Source: Begonia masoniana
Taxonomy: Eukaryota > Streptophyta > Magnoliopsida > Cucurbitales > Begoniaceae
Reading direction: 5' to 3'
NCBI GenBank assembly: GCA_022432975.1
Contig: CM039503.1
Span: forward strand, 52,003,966-52,067,965
DNA: 64,000 nucleotides
The notes below the pieces were generated by a model that saw nothing but the letters and a program-made list of their open reading frames with translations, did not search any database and was not told the DNA's origin. Position numbers and translations under genes: made by a program. Below, piece after piece: positions 35,379 to 46,287 of this stretch. The first letter of the stretch is position 1. Each line of letters starts with the position of its first letter.

Positions 35379-36458
35379 ACATCTATGAATATAATTCAAC
35401 AAAGGGGAAGGAAATAAAATCAAAATATCTTAAAATACAACAATTTAAAATATTAACAATTAATTTATAATTTTCCATGTTTTCCACTTCCATTATTTTC
35501 TATTTTTTTACGTGTTAGTAAAGAAAGCTTTAAATTTTATAGTTAATAATTCAAAAAAATTTAGAAATTCCAGCCACTAATTACTCGTCCATTTCCCATA
35601 ATTATTCAATTTCCAACTTTGAATTTGGAAATCCCCACCCCAAATCTTGATTAAATGATGCAATTATAGTTCGATTTGTGTAGTGAGAAAACCGTTGAAA
35701 TTCCGGTTCAATCAGTGACTGGTTGAACCGGGAAAACTACTGGCTTTTGAGTTTAAATATGAGTGAAGTAGAATACTAACCCCGCAGCCGGTGTCGATGG
35801 CGGTCCGGATTGAACCGTCAGTTAGGTCGATCAATTTCCCAATGGCGTTAATGTACGCGTCTGCTCCTTCTGGGAACATGGTCCCACCGCCGGGAAATGT
35901 GAACCGGTCTCCCTTGAAGCGGACCCAATTCTGGTTCTTTTTCTCGACCGTAAGCTCCTTGTGCGGAACGTTCGCATACCAAACTGCGCCTCTGCTCTCC
36001 GGCCACCGGAACGGCACCTTGTAGCCAAACGGAGCCGGAATCCGGCACCGTAATAACTCGTTCTTTTTCGGGCAGTGCCTCTCTCTGTATATCAACCGGT
36101 CCCGGTTGAATTTCAATGATCTTTGGACGTCTTCACACGGCGTGTGCTCGGAGAACTTAGCGTCGCAAAGTGGGAACTGAAGATCACCAGCCGGTTGGGT
36201 CACAGGAAAATCGTCTCCTCGGTGGTGGGGCTCAAAGTCGAGTTTGATGGCGTCGGCGGCAGTTTCAGGAGATTTGGAGAGCGTCGTCGAGGAGGTGCAT
36301 GGAAGGACGGTGGAGGATAAGACGGGGTCGGTGGCGGTGGGGTGTTGCCAAACGCCGACGAGGTAGAAAGCGGTGCAGATAATCGTTACAAAGATTAATT
36401 TGTAGAGATTGATTCTTTGCCCCTTTGATGATAGAGATAAAAGAGGGTAGCCTGCCAT
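32447..36458 (-). CDS. PMT15: Probable pectin-type methyltransferase, PMT15/PMT16-like, intact, six exons
   Basis: Coding exons: 36458-35781, 34251-34041, 33952-33655, 33447-33055, 32857-32780 and 32696-32447. All introns are GT-AG and phases agree. The product is 635 aa, the usual length for the family. It is a type II Golgi protein: a short cytosolic N-terminus, membrane anchor at about residues 18-38 ([20 protein letters not shown]), then the plant methyltransferase domain with [33 protein letters not shown] motif [16 protein letters not shown] (from about 220), [44 protein letters not shown] and EMDRILRP. The family is tied to pectin (homogalacturonan) methylation through QUA2 and QUA3, but activity of PMT15/16 itself is inferred. 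The QUA3-like pseudogene lies 1.1 kb downstream in the same orientation. Confidence 0.95.
34252..35780 (-). other. Intron 1 of the PMT15-like gene, with a 51-T run
   Basis: This 1.53-kb intron is much longer than the others. It contains an uninterrupted run of 51 T on the plus strand (35325-35375), which reads as poly-A in the gene's sense direction. That could be the tail of a retroposed sequence or simple slippage; no element body or target duplication was recognised. The small frames at 34448, 34537 and 35285 are intronic noise. Confidence 0.8.
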
Positions 36459-36742
36459 TGCTGAATCTAAAAAACACAGATGAATGAAAGTGGAGAAGTG
36501 GAAGAAGATGGATGAGTGGATGTAAATTTATGGGAGGAGAGAGAAAGTGACGAGTGAAGTTCTCAAGGCTCATTCATGGTGGTAAGCGATAGAGATGGAG
36601 ATAAGAAGAAGAGGAAGAAGAGAGAGAAATCAGAGGTGAGAGGGGGAGCGCTTGGTTTGGCTCGTGAAGGGAGAAGGGAAGGAGCTTCCATGGCAATGAG
36701 TCCCTATTTGTATACTACTTCAACTCTCTCTCTCTCTCTCTA
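36459..36742 (-). promoter_or_regulatory. 5' UTR and likely core promoter of the PMT15-like gene
   Basis: Going upstream of the start codon, the minus strand shows a CT/GA-rich leader and a TATA-like TATACAAATAG at about 36704-36714, then a (GA)n tract (about 36725-36742). A start of transcription near 36680 would give a 5' UTR of roughly 220 nt. The assignment rests only on the TATA-like word and spacing. Confidence 0.45.
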
Positions 36743-37451
36743 GACTTTATTCAAAACTATCAACCTCCTCTAATTTCTAAATTTGGTCTCACAAAATATA
36801 TATTTTTTAGAATAATTATATTTGTTGTGTTGCACTTATTTTACTATATTTTATTTTAATATAGTTAATTTACTGATGAGGTCAAACTCTTGAGTTGTTA
36901 GAACTCATCATTTTGAGCGTAAGAACAACACAAGTATCATTTAAATTAAGTCAGTGTTTTTTATTTTAAATTAAGGTAATAAGAATAAATACAATATGTT
37001 GTGACATTCAAATAAGAAAGATTCGTCATGTGATTGTTGTAAAACATGTTTCTGATTTTGGATTGGGAATCAATTGAGTTTATATATTTTTCAATCTTGA
37101 TTACGTTTCTTTTTGCATAATACGAATGGTTTGCACGTTAGCAGCAACTAGATCGCACATGTATTTCGTTTGTAGAACTTAAATCTCCGAAATATGTCTT
37201 CAGGTTTCAAGAAGTTTCCAGAAAATTCTAATGTGTTAGGTGTTGACTTAAAGAGTGTTTAAGCCTAACGGATATTTTTGATGATGTATTTGAAGTATAA
37301 TTTGATTATGTTAAATATACGAGAATGATCTTATGCATATTGAGTTTAATCTGTTAGTTAATAAATTGAATATTAATCTCATTATATGTTCTTCTAACTC
37401 ATGTGGAAATGCCCTTTTGAAAAGGATATTTTAGTAGTCTAACAAATATGG
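36743..37451. other. AT-rich intergenic DNA
   Basis: Distal upstream region of the PMT15-like gene. AT-rich, no open frames of note, no repeat recognised. It ends at the TTAAG duplication flanking the next solo LTR. Confidence 0.5.
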
Positions 37452-37456
37452 TTAAG

Positions 37457-40011
37457 TGTTCAGGGCTTGATAGTTAAACAGGGCTGAAAATGAAAAAGAA
37501 ATTTACATCTACCGATGGCAATGTAAAGATTACTTCTGCCGATAGCTAAACAACAAAAAAGCTACATATACCGCTGGCGTTTCAAAGTCTTCCAAAGAGT
37601 ACTTCTGCCGATAACTACACGACAAAGATTACATTCTCTGATAGCTAGACGACAAAATTCAACATCCTTTGCTGGAGTTGTAAAGAAGACTTCTACCGAT
37701 GACATAACAAAGAAAACTTCTACCGATGATAATTGCAAAGAAGACTTCTACCGATGACTTTACAAAGAAGACTTCTGCCGATGATAATTGCAAAGAAGAC
37801 TTCTGGCAAAGAAGACTTCTACCGATGATAATTGCAAAGAAGACTTCTACCGATGATAATTGCAAAGAAGACTTCTACCGATGATAATTGCAAAGAAGAC
37901 TTCTGCCGATGATAATTGCAAAGAAGACTTCTGCCGATGATAATTGCAAAGAAGACTTCTGCCGATGATAATTGCAAAGAAGACTTCTACCGATGATAAT
38001 TGCAAAGAAGACTTCTGCCGATGATAATTGCAAAGAAGACTTCTGCCGATGATAATTGCAAAGAAGACTTCTGCCGATGATAATTGCAAAGAAGACTTCT
38101 GCCGATGATAATTGCAAAGAAGACTTCTGCCGATGATAATTGCAAAGAAGACTTCTACCGATGATAATTGCAAAGAAGACTTCTACCGATGATAATTGCA
38201 AAGAAGACTTCTGCCGATGATAATTGCAAAGAAGACTTCTGCCGATGATAATTGCAAAGAAGACTTCTGCCGATGATAATTGCAAAGAAGACTTCTGCCG
38301 ATGATAATTGCAAAGAAGACTTCTGCCGATGATAATTGCAAAGAAGACTTCTGCCGATGATAATTGCAAAGAAGACTTCTACCGATGATAATTGCAAAGA
38401 AGACTTCTGCCGATGATAATTGCAAAGAAGACTTCTGCCGATGATAATTGCAAAGAAGACTTCTGCCGATGATAATTGCAAAGAAGACTTCTGCCGATGA
38501 TAATTGCAAAGAAGACTTCTGCCGATGATAATTGCAAAGAAGACTTCTGCCGATGATAATTGCAAAGAAGACTTCTGCCGATGATAATTGCAAAGAAGAC
38601 TTCTGCCGATGATAATTGCAAAGAAGACTTCTGCCGATGATAATTGCAAAGAAGACTTCTGCCGATGATAATTGCAAAGAAGACTTCTGCCGATGATAAT
38701 TGCAAAGAAGACTTCTACCGATGATAATTGCAAAGAAGACTTCTGCCGATGATAATTGCAAAGAAGACTTCTGCCGATGATAATTGCAAAGAAGACTTCT
38801 GCCGATGATAATTGCAAAGAAGACTTCTGCCGATGATAATTGCAAAGAAGACTTCTGCCGATGATAATTGCAAAGAAGACTTCTACCGATGATAATTGCA
38901 AAGAAGACTTCTGCCGATGATAATTGCAAAGAAGACTTCTACCGATGATAATTGCAAAGAAGACTTCTGCCGATGATAATTGCAAAGAAGACTTCTGCCG
39001 ATGATAATTGCAAAGAAGACTTCTGCCGATGATAATTGCAAAGAAGACTTCTACCGATGATAATTGCAAAGAAGACTTCTACCGATGATAATTGCAAAGA
39101 AGACTTCTGCCGATGATAATTGCAAAGAAGACTTCTACCGATGATAATTGCAAAGAAGACTTCTGCCGATGATAATTGCAAAGAAGACTTCTGCCGATGA
39201 TAATTGCAAAGAAGACTTCTGCCGATGATAATTGCAAAGAAGACTTCTGCCGATGATAATTGCAAAGAAGACTTCTACCGATGATAATTGCAAAGAAGAC
39301 TTCTGCCGGTGTACAGTATCTTCCGCCAGATTTTAAATATACCGCGAAGCTACAATGACGTCGTCCAGAACTCAAACTCCAGAGCATTAATGGCGACGAG
39401 CGATTAGCAACTCCAGAAAGCAACGGCTAGCTGTCTCTGTGCGGATGCTTCTCCAACGATCATAAAGTTTCCATATTCAGTTAAGGAGCATTCAATTCGA
39501 AGAGCCAAGAAGAGACAGAGTATTTAAGCAGAGAAGATAGCTCGAAGAAACGACTTTTGCAAAAATTCTTATTGAGCCCTAACGAGCCGAAATCTTAATA
39601 CTCTGTATTCTACATCTCTCTACTCTGTAACTTGAGATTCAATCTTTAAGAGAGAGTAGTTTATGTTGAAATCTACAAACTTACGATCGTGTAAAAGACA
39701 GTGGATTGTCGCCCGTGAAAACAATCTGATTGTTGTAAAAGGCTGTAGATCGACGTCCGTGAAGTGTGATCTGGTTTTTCTCTGAGGAGAAGGAAATGAT
39801 CTTCAAGGGAGAAACCTTGAAGCGTGGACGTAAGCAGGTTTTGGCCGAACCACGTAAAAACTCTGGTGTTATTGTTTCTCTCTCTTTACTTTTATTGCTT
39901 GTATGTTTACCGTAAATCGAGTAATCGTATACCAGAGAGAAAGCAACTAGATTAAGAAAATAAATTTAAAAAGTCTAATTCACCCTTCTCTTAGACAATA
40001 TCGATCCTACA
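37457..40011 (+). mobile_element. Copia-type solo LTR carrying a 28-bp tandem array
   Basis: TGTTCAGGGC...CGATCCTACA termini with the 5-bp target-site duplication TTAAG (37452-37456 and 40012-40016). Its last 300-400 bp match the LTR end at window positions 1-450, including GTGGATTGTCGCC and the CT-rich TCTAATTCACCC terminus typical of plant Copia LTRs. The first part has irregular CTACCGATG and ACGACAAA words (37500-37800), followed by the 28-bp array. No internal domain is present. Confidence 0.88.
37811..39308 (+). repeat. 28-bp tandem array, about 53 copies
   Basis: The unit is GAAGACTTCTGCCGATGATA plus ATTGCAAA. Copies differ almost only at one base (CTGCCG or CTACCG), and this variant is scattered along the array. 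Because 28 is not a multiple of 3 and the unit lacks stops in some phases, long minus-strand frames appear (for example 38155-39069); these are artefacts of the repeat. Confidence 0.95.
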
Positions 40012-40016
40012 TTAAG

Positions 40017-41364
40017 AACTCTAGAACGTGCGTGTTATTCACTGAAATTACTAACCCTTGATTTTCTCGTCTATTCACTCGATCAAAATGTTTCGTTACA
40101 TCCAGACATAACTTTTTATCGATCTGACCATCAATGAACATAGTCTACTTGTGTTCGATTTCTTTAATCAATCGTAGTGGTCACAATTTATGAAGAAGTA
40201 AGCTCATTTGTGCAAAGTATAGATGCAAAGTGTGACTGAGCAAGGCACCTCAGTCATGGGGATTATCCAAAGTTGATGTTACACTCAAGATAGCTTTTTT
40301 ATTTAACTTTTTTTTTTTTAATTCACTTGGTATTGTTAGTTCACGTGATTTCAAAAATATAGTCTCGACAGTTTTAGTTTTCTCATTAAAGTTATCGTAG
40401 TTTTAATTTTAGTCACGCCATTTATATATGTAAGTTAAAATACTTAATTTGTATTAAATGGTTGATATCAATTTAGTTATTTAAATTAAATAATTTTTTG
40501 AATTAATTTAGTTTTTAAAATAACTCAAAAAAGTAGATTTACTTTAATTAAGTAATTTGGCAGCAGTGATAAAAAGTAAATATAGATTTATTCTCTAATT
40601 CTATCTTTTAATCTTACGTCTTGACGTGATGATTATTTGTCAATCATTGACTGATGTAATTAATTAAGATAATTAAAAAAAATACTTAGAATAAATTGAA
40701 TGATTTAAACAAAGTTAAGAGTATGAGAAAATTAAAATTACATAGACTAAATTGAAACCAGTTAAAAATTACAAAGGCTAAAATTGTGTTTGAATTTATT
40801 TTTTAAATTTCTCCGAGAGAACATGGTTTTGTAATTGGGTCAAAACATGGAGAAAATAAATCATAAAAAAAAAATTAATCATAAAGTTACATTTACTCTC
40901 TAATATTAACCTAAAAGATTTTAATATGTAGGAGAAAAATGACTTCGAAAGACCAACTCCATCTGTCTCTTCAGGGGATTCCACTTTGCAGTGATTCGCC
41001 GACAAACTCGTTCTGATCTTAGACGTAGTAAATTGAATTGTAACATAAAAAAAGCTCATTCTCATGTTGCGTTTCTTTGGTTCAGAAGTTCAGAATTTTG
41101 TCCGTGGATTTTTAGATTATAGGCAAGGGAAAGTCCCCTCCCTCTTCATTAAAGTTGTGTTGCTCGTCATTCCCCGAGATCAAGGGCGGAGTCGAACCGT
41201 CATTTCATGATCTTCAATCTGATATATTGGTTGACGCAATTAATATAATAAATAATTAAAATATATTATTAATTGTATCAATTAATATTTTACATATAGA
41301 ATAAGAAAGTAATAATAGAATTGTTAGTAAGAAGTCAAATTTCTTTTTAATTAATTTTAGAAAA
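40017..41364. other. AT-rich intergenic DNA
   Basis: No gene recognised. The minus-strand frame at 40796-41065 is AT-rich and has no family signature. The stretch ends at the 9-bp target duplication of the Mutator-like element. Confidence 0.5.
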
Positions 41365-41373
41365 TAAAAATAA

Positions 41374-42511
41374 GGGAAAAGTACCATTTAGACCCCAACG
41401 TATGGGGTCAGGTACCATTTGGTACCTAACGTATGTTTTGTGTCCAATCAAACCCTAACGTATGAAACGTTTGTCATTCAAACCCCACCGTTAAAAAACC
41501 CGTTAAAATTAGCACGTGCCACGCACGTGCAATTAATAATGCCCAAATTGCCCTTATGTTAAATTATTCAAAATTGAAAATGAATTAAACTCATTGGGTA
41601 AAAAATTGGCCGAAGCCCTAACGTATCAGACAGTCGCCTGTTTTCTCGTCGCCGGTTTCCATTCTCTCCGGCATCGCACCTCGCACCTCGCACCGACAGT
41701 CGCTCTTCGCTCTTCGCTCTTGCTCTCATCGCACGTCGCTCGGCTCGCTCGCATCGCACAGCACAGTCGCTCGGCTCGCTCGCATCGCACAACACAGTCG
41801 CTCGGCTCGCATCGCATCGCACAGTCGCTCGGATCGTCTTCTGATTATTGATCGGCTTCTGTTTCTAAAGGTTTCTATTTCTGATCGAATTCTGATATTT
41901 TGTTTCTTTGATTTCGAAGAACTCTCTGTTATTGATCGACTTCTGTTTCTAAAGGTTTCTGTTTCTGATCGAATTCTAATATTTTGTTTCTTTGATTTCG
42001 AAGAACTCTCTGTTATTATTCTTATTTTTTATCGGCTTTTGTTTCTGATGGAATTGTGGCGATGGATAATTGAATCGCATCGCACAGCTCGCCTGCTCGC
42101 AAGATGGATAATGGCAGTTCTTCAACTTCATGTATGTTTTACTTGATTTTACTTGATTTTAAATTGCAGTTCTTCAACTACAACACGGTGATTTTAAGTC
42201 AAGCTGTCTTTTATTGCTGCATCATTTGGATATTATCTTGGCTGCTTTTATTGGGATAAACTTGTTTCATCTTGGTTATATTGTTCTGCTTGTTATTAGC
42301 ATATTATTAGCCGAGAATCATGTCAATCCTAATGCAATTAAGTTGCTGTTTTATAGCCGAAGCATGTTGCTAATTTTCTGTTTAATTTCTTCTGTTTTCT
42401 GTCTCTTTCTTTAGGATTAATATTCTGTTTGTAGTTGATATTTTGGTTCATTGTTTTAGTTGTTTGTCGAGTTGTTGGTTGAATTTCTAGTGTCATTTTC
42501 ATTGGAAATAT
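41374..42511 (+). repeat. Left terminal inverted repeat of the Mutator-like element
   Basis: Contains internal subrepeats: a CACAGTCGCTCGGCTCGCTC tract repeated about three times (41700-41835) and a GATCGAATTCTGATATTTTG block repeated twice (about 41880-42010). The open frames at 41594-41851 and 42214-42414 recur as mirror copies in the right arm and are not convincing genes. Confidence 0.9.
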
Positions 42512-42730
42512 GACTATGACGTGTGGGAAATGTGGTGAGCCTAATCACAATGCAAGAACGTGCAAAAGAGTCTCAAGTGCAACCCAAGTAAGTAAAAATT
42601 ACTATGACTTTCACATTTTTTTATACTCAATAAATGTCTTTTATAATTTATATACTTATTGTTTCAGGCTTCCTCGGCAGGAACAAGCTCCCACAACAAC
42701 TCTAATTTGTTCATGGGTTTTACACAATGA
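42510..42730 (+). pseudogene. C-terminal remnant of a Mutator-type transposase (zinc knuckle)
   Basis: Exon 42510-42587 encodes a CX2CX4HX4C zinc knuckle, CGKCGEPNHNARTC. A GTAAGT donor and TTTCAG acceptor lead to exon 42668-42730, which ends ...FMGFTQ and stop. This knuckle is typical of the C-terminus of plant MURA-like transposases. The catalytic DDE core is absent, so the remnant starts at the edge of the inverted repeat. Mobility would need a transposase supplied in trans. Confidence 0.7.
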
Positions 42731-43928
42731 TTGCTTCATGTAATTAGAAGCAGGATAATTTTGGACAATCAAAGGGTTGCGGAGTAAAATCAGTGGAATT
42801 TTGATATTTTTGGGGCCTTATTTTGAAAAATCTGCTCTTTTAACCCCTATTTATGCCTCTGATTTGCTTCAATAGCACATTTTGATATTTTTAGGACTAC
42901 ATTTTGAAAAATGTGTTGATATTATGATCACGTGTTTTTACTTGTACTTTGATGGCTAAAGACAATTACTAAGCCGTCTTTTTCTGTTCATGGTTCGTTC
43001 TTCATGTTCCATGTTCTGTTTTCTTAGATTTTTAGGTGTTTTAGTGATGATACACCTTAGATTTAGACAGAAGATGGAAAGAAAGACAACTCTGCTCAGG
43101 TTTGAATTATAATATAGTGAGAATTGATTGCGTTTCCATTACACTGTATATGGTATGTATTTGAATATACACGTATTTGGCTCATCAGATTTTACAGAAA
43201 CTTTTGTGGTTTGTCGAGTACATCATCTATTTGTATGATCAAAATAATATAGTGACGCAGTTTGGTCAAATTTACAAAAATAATACCTTGTCATCTTCTA
43301 CTTCTTTGTTTTGGGTTGCAGGACATGGCATTTCCAATATCATGGAGAGAAACAGATAAAAGGAGACAATCCACTAAAATGTTCGTTTTTTGTTTCATTC
43401 AAAAAAAAGTTTGACAATCCACATTTTGCATTTTACATTTTGTAGCCTACGAAAAGCGCAACTAACATGGATGTGACAATCCACAAAGACTTATATAATA
43501 ATAGCTTTGTACGCAACTTCTCGTTCTTTGCTTCCGCTTCCTTAAGTCGTGACTGTAATTAATTCAGTACCTTCTTCTCTCTCTCCTTCGTTGGTGGATC
43601 GTACCATGTGAAAAAATCACATCCTCTTGTGCCTCGCTATGAGAAAATGAATAATGTAAGTGCATTCGAACTAAAGTAAAGTAGATAATTCACCCTATTT
43701 CATTGTATTTACCATTTAATTGGAAATGAGAGAGAAAGATTAGTCAATTCTGCAATGAAAAAACGCACGAAAAACAATAACATGACATTAACAAGTGCAA
43801 TTAGCCTGTTCTATATGCAAATTAATGGGTTGGCCTAATTAAGTCCCAAAAATTAAAAACAAAATCTCACCCAAAAGAAATCAACATTATGGTTCTCGGC
43901 TATGCAAAAAAATCCAATACATAGCTTA
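42731..43928. mobile_element. Central unique region of the Mutator-like element
   Basis: Non-coding sequence between the zinc-knuckle remnant and the right inverted repeat. No transposase core is detected on either strand; the 43177-43359 frame is not convincing. Confidence 0.5.
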
Positions 43929-45052
43929 ATATTTCCAATGAAAGTGACACTAGAAATTCAACCAACAACTCGACAAACAACTAAAACAATGAACCAAAAT
44001 ATCAACTACAAACAGAATATTAATCCTAAAGAAAGAGACAGAAAACAGAAGAAATTAAACAGAAAATTAGCAACATGCTTCGGCTATAAAACAACAACTT
44101 AATTGCATTAGGATTGACATGATTCTCGGCTAATAATATGCTAATAACAAGCAGAACAATATAACCAAGATGAAACAAGTTTATCCCAATAAAAGCAGCC
44201 AAGATAATATCCAAATGATGCAGCAATAAAAGACAGCTTGACTTAAAATCACTGTGTTGTAGTTGAAGAACTGCAATTTAAAATCAAGTAAAATCAAGTA
44301 AAACATACATGAAGTTGAAGAACTGCCATTATCCATCTTGCGAGCAGGCGAGCTGTGCGATGCGATTCAATTATCCATCTCCACAATTCCATCAGAAACA
44401 GAAGACGATAAAAAATCAGAATAATAACAGAGAGTTCTTCGAAATCAAAGAAACAAAATATTAGAATTCGATCAGAAACAGAAACCTTTAGAAACAGAAG
44501 TCGATCAATAACAGAGAGTTCTTTGAAATCAAAGAAACAAAATATCAGAATTCGATCAGAAACAGAAACCTTTAGAAACAGAAGCCGATTAATAATCAGA
44601 AGACGATCCGAGCGACTGTGCGATGCGATGCGAGCCGAGCGACTGTGATGTGCGATGCGAGCGAGCCGAGCGACTGTGCTGTGCGATGCGAGCGAGCCGA
44701 GCGACGTGCGATGAGAGCAAGAGCGAAGAGCGAAGAGCGACTGTCGGTGCGAGGTGCGAGGTGCGATGCCGGAGAGAATGGAAACCGGCGACGAGAAAAT
44801 AGGCGACTGTCTGATACGTTAGGGCTTCGGCCAATTTTTTACCCAATGAGTTTAATTCATTTTCAATTTTGAATAATTTAACATAAGGGCAATTTGGGCA
44901 TTATTAATTGCACGTGCGTGGCACGTGCTAATTTTAACGGGTTTTTTAACGGTGGGGTTTGAATGGCAAACGTTTCATACGGGACACAAACATACGTTAG
45001 GTACCAAATGGTACCTGACCCCATACGTTGGGATCTAAATGGTACTTTTCCC
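43929..45052 (-). repeat. Right terminal inverted repeat of the Mutator-like element
   Basis: Near-exact reverse complement of 41374-42511, including the same 66-residue open frame (44226-44026) and the CGAGCGACTGTG subrepeats. Small differences exist (for example CCATACGTTGGGATC against GACCCCAACGTATGG at the outer end). Confidence 0.9.
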
Positions 45053-45061
45053 TAAAAATAA

Positions 45062-46287
45062 AAATAAGATTCATTTGAACTGCATGATTGCATGTGGGTT
45101 TGTACTGAAATGTGGGTCCTACAGTACAGGTTCCAGTTCCCCGTTTGAGAGAATTTGCTTTACTTGCAAATATACGTAACCTTTGACTTAAAGCTTCACG
45201 TGGAATTAAAATATGACTACCATATTATATGTGATTAATTTATATAATAAAGTTCACGTGACCTAAGTACACCAATTAGAGGCGAAACAGCGGTGATTCA
45301 TTATCCGCGTTGACTTGTCCGGTTAATTTTTTTTTTTAAATTTAAGAATCAATTTCGAATCGAAACAAATATGTTTATTAATTAAAATTAAGTTTGTTTT
45401 TTTTTTTGTTAATATTTTTTTTTTAATTTAGCTCATTTTTGGCTCAGTATGGGTCGGGTTGGCTTGATTTTCTTATGTTTCGACTTTCAATCATACTCGA
45501 TTTAATTATAAGTTTGATTTCTTAGGGTTGGAACCGAACAAAGTTAGAACAAAAAACTCAGTTCGTTCCAATCAAATTAATCATTTATGACGCATCGTTA
45601 AAATATAAAATAAAATATTCTATTTTTTGATGTATTAAATTTCCAAGATCATATATTAGGTGGATTTGGCTCGTTAAAAGAGCCAGTAGAGGAGGGCGTA
45701 CGTAGCGCAAGAAAGAGGGTGAACTGTTTTCCATTTATAAATTAATTTGCCTTTAAATTCTTGGAAACTTCAAATTCATAAATTGCCATAAAAGTATAAT
45801 AATTAAGAGATGTTTGTAAATCTTATCGAACGATTATTTTCTATGACAATATTAAAAAAAAAAAAAAAAAACCTTAATGACAATTATTAATCTTCGTATA
45901 TTTTGAAATGGAGGGTAAAAAAAAAAACATTTGATTTGTTTTGACCGACAGCTGTGAATAATTTGATTTTAAGAAGAAAATCAAAACTTTGATAGTAAAA
46001 TGTGAAACTACAGTAAAGTACGACTCTGATTGCTGTTAGTTCAACTTGAATCCTAAATTAATATTTTGAACAAAATGACCTTCAAACTTTGAATTGTGAA
46101 CAATAAAGACCCCAACGTTAATGTATCTAATCTAATTACTGAAAGCAGAGTAATTAGAGGAAATGCTAAGATCACCCATCCAGTCTCAGCCAGAACATTA
46201 TACAGAAAATATGCTTTTTTCAGTCTCTCTACTAATTATAAAAGACATTAGAGGCTATGGAGAAGAGTAAACTTTCTATCTCATCTT
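45062..46287. other. Intergenic DNA downstream of PEX11
   Basis: AT-rich with homopolymer runs. The right end (about 46150-46287) should contain the PEX11 3' UTR. No other gene recognised. Confidence 0.5.

Larger units (their letters stand above)
41374..45052. mobile_element. Mutator-like element with 1.1-kb terminal inverted repeats
   Basis: Long inverted repeats (41374-42511 and 43929-45052) start GGGAAAAGTACCATTTAG and end with its complement. They are flanked by the 9-bp duplication TAAAAATAA (41365-41373 and 45053-45061). A 9-bp target duplication and very long inverted repeats are diagnostic of Mutator-like elements. The 1.4-kb centre holds only the last two exons of a transposase-like gene, so the element is non-autonomous. 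The two arms are nearly identical, suggesting recent activity or gene conversion. Confidence 0.88.

Noticed and set aside
37811..39423. Minus-strand open frames of 100-300 codons with a 28-residue period
   Set aside because: Artefact of the 28-bp array; overlapping copies occur in several frames.
37232..40011. Start of the Copia-type LTR at TGTGTTAGGTG (37232)
   Set aside because: No matching target duplication there; TTAAG at 37452-37456 and 40012-40016 places the start at 37457.
42214..42414. Hydrophobic 66-residue ORF, identical at 44226-44026
   Set aside because: Mirror copies in the two arms of the Mutator-like element; no homologous family recognised.
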